Shown here: piece by piece, positions 5,236-6,531 of the stretch
Layout of the letters: the number at the start of each line of letters is the position of its first letter
How positions within the stretch are numbered: position 1 is the stretch's first letter
NCBI GenBank assembly: GCA_041623895.1
Contig: JBFJVZ010000419.1
Coordinates: 1-6,531, forward strand
Length of the DNA stretch: 6,531 nucleotides
Direction of reading: 5' to 3'
Source of the DNA: JBFJVZ01 sp041623895
GTDB lineage: Bacteria; Planctomycetota; Planctomycetia; Pirellulales; Pirellulaceae
Notes under the pieces: generated by a model
Told to the model about the DNA's origin: nothing
What the model saw: only the letters and a program-made list of their open reading frames with translations
The model's database searches: none
Position numbers and translations under genes: made by a program

Positions 5236-6531
5236 TCAGGCAAGAAGCTCGTTCACGACGCGAGCACCTTCCACGCCAGTCAAGCGTGCGTCCAAGCCTT
5301 GATACTTGAACGTGAACCGCTGGTGATTGATGCCCAATGTGTGCAGGATCGTGGCGTTCAGATCGTTGATGTGCACCGGATCTTGCACGATGTTGTAGCA
5401 ATGATCATCGGTGACGCCGAAATCAAAGCCGCGTTTAAAACCACCGCCGGCGACCCAGGTGCTAAAACAACGGCCATGATGGTCACGGCCATGGTTGTCC
5501 TTGGTTAGTTTCCCCTGGCTGTAGATCGTCCGCCCAAATTCGCCGCCAAAGATCACGACAGTATCATCCAGCATGCCACGTTGCTTCAAATCTTTGACCA
5601 ATGCCACCGCGGGTTGATCCACACTATCGCAATTACGTTTTAGATCCTTGGGAAGATTGCCATGTTGATCCCAGCCGCGGTGAAATAACTGAACAAACGG
5701 CACACCGCGCTCTGCCAATCGCCGGGCAAGTATACAATTGGCTGCGAACGTACCCGGTTTCTTGGAATCAGGCCCATACAATTCATACGTGTACTCGGAT
5801 TCCGAACTTGTATCCATCAGCTCCGGTACTGAAGTCTGCATCCTGTACGCCATTTCGTACTGTGCGATTCGTGTTTGAATCTCCGGATCACCGACACTGT
5901 CAAATCGTTTGGCATTCAGCTTGGCGATACCGTCCAGCATCTTGCGGCGGACACCGGCGTCGACGCCTTTCGGATTGGTCAGATACAAAACGGGATCACC
6001 GCCGCTACGAAACTGAACGCCCTGGTGCTTGGAGGGCAGGAACCCGCTGCCCCAGAGACGTGAAAACAGTGCTTGTCCCGGTTTAGCGCCCACGGAGATC
6101 ATGGTCACGTAAGCAGGCAAGTCCTCATTCGGACTTCCCAGCCCATAGCTTAACCAAGCTCCCATGCTGGGACGGCCCAGTTGCTGTGTTCCCGTGTTGA
6201 TGTACGTGATCGCGGGATCATGATTGATCGCTTCGGTATTCATCGTGCGGATGATCGTCAAGTCATCCACGATCGAAGCCGTATGGGGCAAGCAATCGGT
6301 GTTAACCCAGGTGCCACGATCGCCGTAACGATCAAATTTGAACATCGGAGCGACACAGGGAAACGACTTTTGGCCGCTGGTCATGCCCGTGATACGCTGC
6401 CCCTGACGCACGGAATCAGGAAGCTCGGTTCCGTGAATCTCTTTCAAGGCAGGTTTGTAATCGAACATGTCGATATGGCTGGGCCCGCCCGCCATGAACA
6501 GATAGATCACCCGCTTGGCCGTGGGATGAAA
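5236..6531 (-). CDS. DUF1501 domain protein, N-terminus outside the window
   Basis: 431 residues are visible. The frame stays open to the window edge (seven codons before the GTG at 6510-6508), so the true start, and the Tat leader usual in this family, lie outside. DUF1501 proteins are abundant in planctomycetes and related to the alkaline phosphatase/sulfatase superfamily; their reaction is unknown. Conserved marks, numbered from the first visible codon, are GGPSHIDMFD 15-24, LPHTASIVDDLT 81-92, NHDP 103-106, WDQHGN 287-292, GGEFGRT 329-335 and NHGRDHHG 346-353. The Asp/His-rich motifs fit metal binding as in the superfamily. The C-terminus is intact, ending RVVNELLA. In planctomycetes such genes commonly follow a DUF1549/DUF1553 cytochrome-type gene, which would be beyond the right edge. 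About 40-50 N-terminal residues are probably missing, judging by usual family length. Confidence 0.93.
   Translation of the reverse strand, partial: FHPTAKRVIYLFMAGGPSHIDMFDYKPALKEIHGTELPDSVRQGQRITGMTSGQKSFPCVAPMFKFDRYGDRGTWVNTDCLPHTASIVDDLTIIRTMNTEAINHDPAITYINTGTQQLGRPSMGAWLSYGLGSPNEDLPAYVTMISVGAKPGQALFSRLWGSGFLPSKHQGVQFRSGGDPVLYLTNPKGVDAGVRRKMLDGIAKLNAKRFDSVGDPEIQTRIAQYEMAYRMQTSVPELMDTSSESEYTYELYGPDSKKPGTFAANCILARRLAERGVPFVQLFHRGWDQHGNLPKDLKRNCDSVDQPAVALVKDLKQRGMLDDTVVIFGGEFGRTIYSQGKLTKDNHGRDHHGRCFSTWVAGGGFKRGFDFGVTDDHCYNIVQDPVHINDLNATILHTLGINHQRFTFKYQGLDARLTGVEGARVVNELLA

Noticed and set aside
5601..6086. Plus-strand open frame of 161 codons
   Set aside because: It is antisense to the conserved DUF1501 coding region, with no ribosome site or protein family.
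1..6531. CRISPR array, tRNA, rRNA, transposase or phage genes
   Set aside because: No regularly spaced direct repeats, cloverleaf-like sequence, rRNA segments or mobile-element proteins were seen.

Overview
The window looks like a piece of a planctomycete chromosome, most likely Pirellulaceae or a related family. The evidence is the combination of a DUF1501 protein, a Gfo/Idh/MocA-type oxidoreductase and a sugar-phosphate-isomerase-like TIM barrel, the last two with twin-arginine (Tat) leaders, on moderately GC-rich DNA with loose gene spacing and few strong Shine-Dalgarno sites. The assignment rests on protein family style only, as no rRNA or other marker gene is present.

Layout: positions 1-270 hold no convincing gene but are rich in inverted repeats, and may be part of a dispersed repeat. 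Positions 271-4083 hold three minus-strand genes transcribed right to left: a Gfo/Idh/MocA oxidoreductase (2743-4083), a xylose-isomerase-like TIM-barrel protein (1776-2627) and a selenium-binding-protein/methanethiol-oxidase homologue (271-1710). All three begin with a twin-arginine leader. The gaps are 115 and 65 bp, and both contain inverted repeats. A 222-bp divergent region separates this cluster from a plus-strand gene for a 62-residue two-helix membrane protein (4306-4494). A 146-bp convergent spacer follows, then mogA (4641-5174, minus), and 61 bp further the 3' part of a DUF1501 gene (5236-6531, minus) that runs off the right edge.

How the genes may work together: the oxidoreductase and TIM-barrel protein are of the kind planctomycetes use in large numbers for sugar or polyol conversion, and their Tat leaders place them outside the cytoplasm. 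The third protein would be an exported copper-type thiol oxidase; its metabolic link to the other two is not evident. mogA is a housekeeping molybdenum cofactor gene without other cofactor genes in view. DUF1501 genes usually follow a DUF1549/DUF1553 cytochrome gene, which would be expected beyond the right edge.

I found no CRISPR array, tRNA, rRNA, transposase, phage or defence system. The least ordinary signals are non-coding: a 19-bp inverted repeat (two arms, 16 of 19 positions paired) flanking a possible promoter before the TIM-barrel gene, a GTACAAT motif at nearly the same distance from two start codons, and the structured DNA at the left end. None of them supports a claim of a new system on its own.
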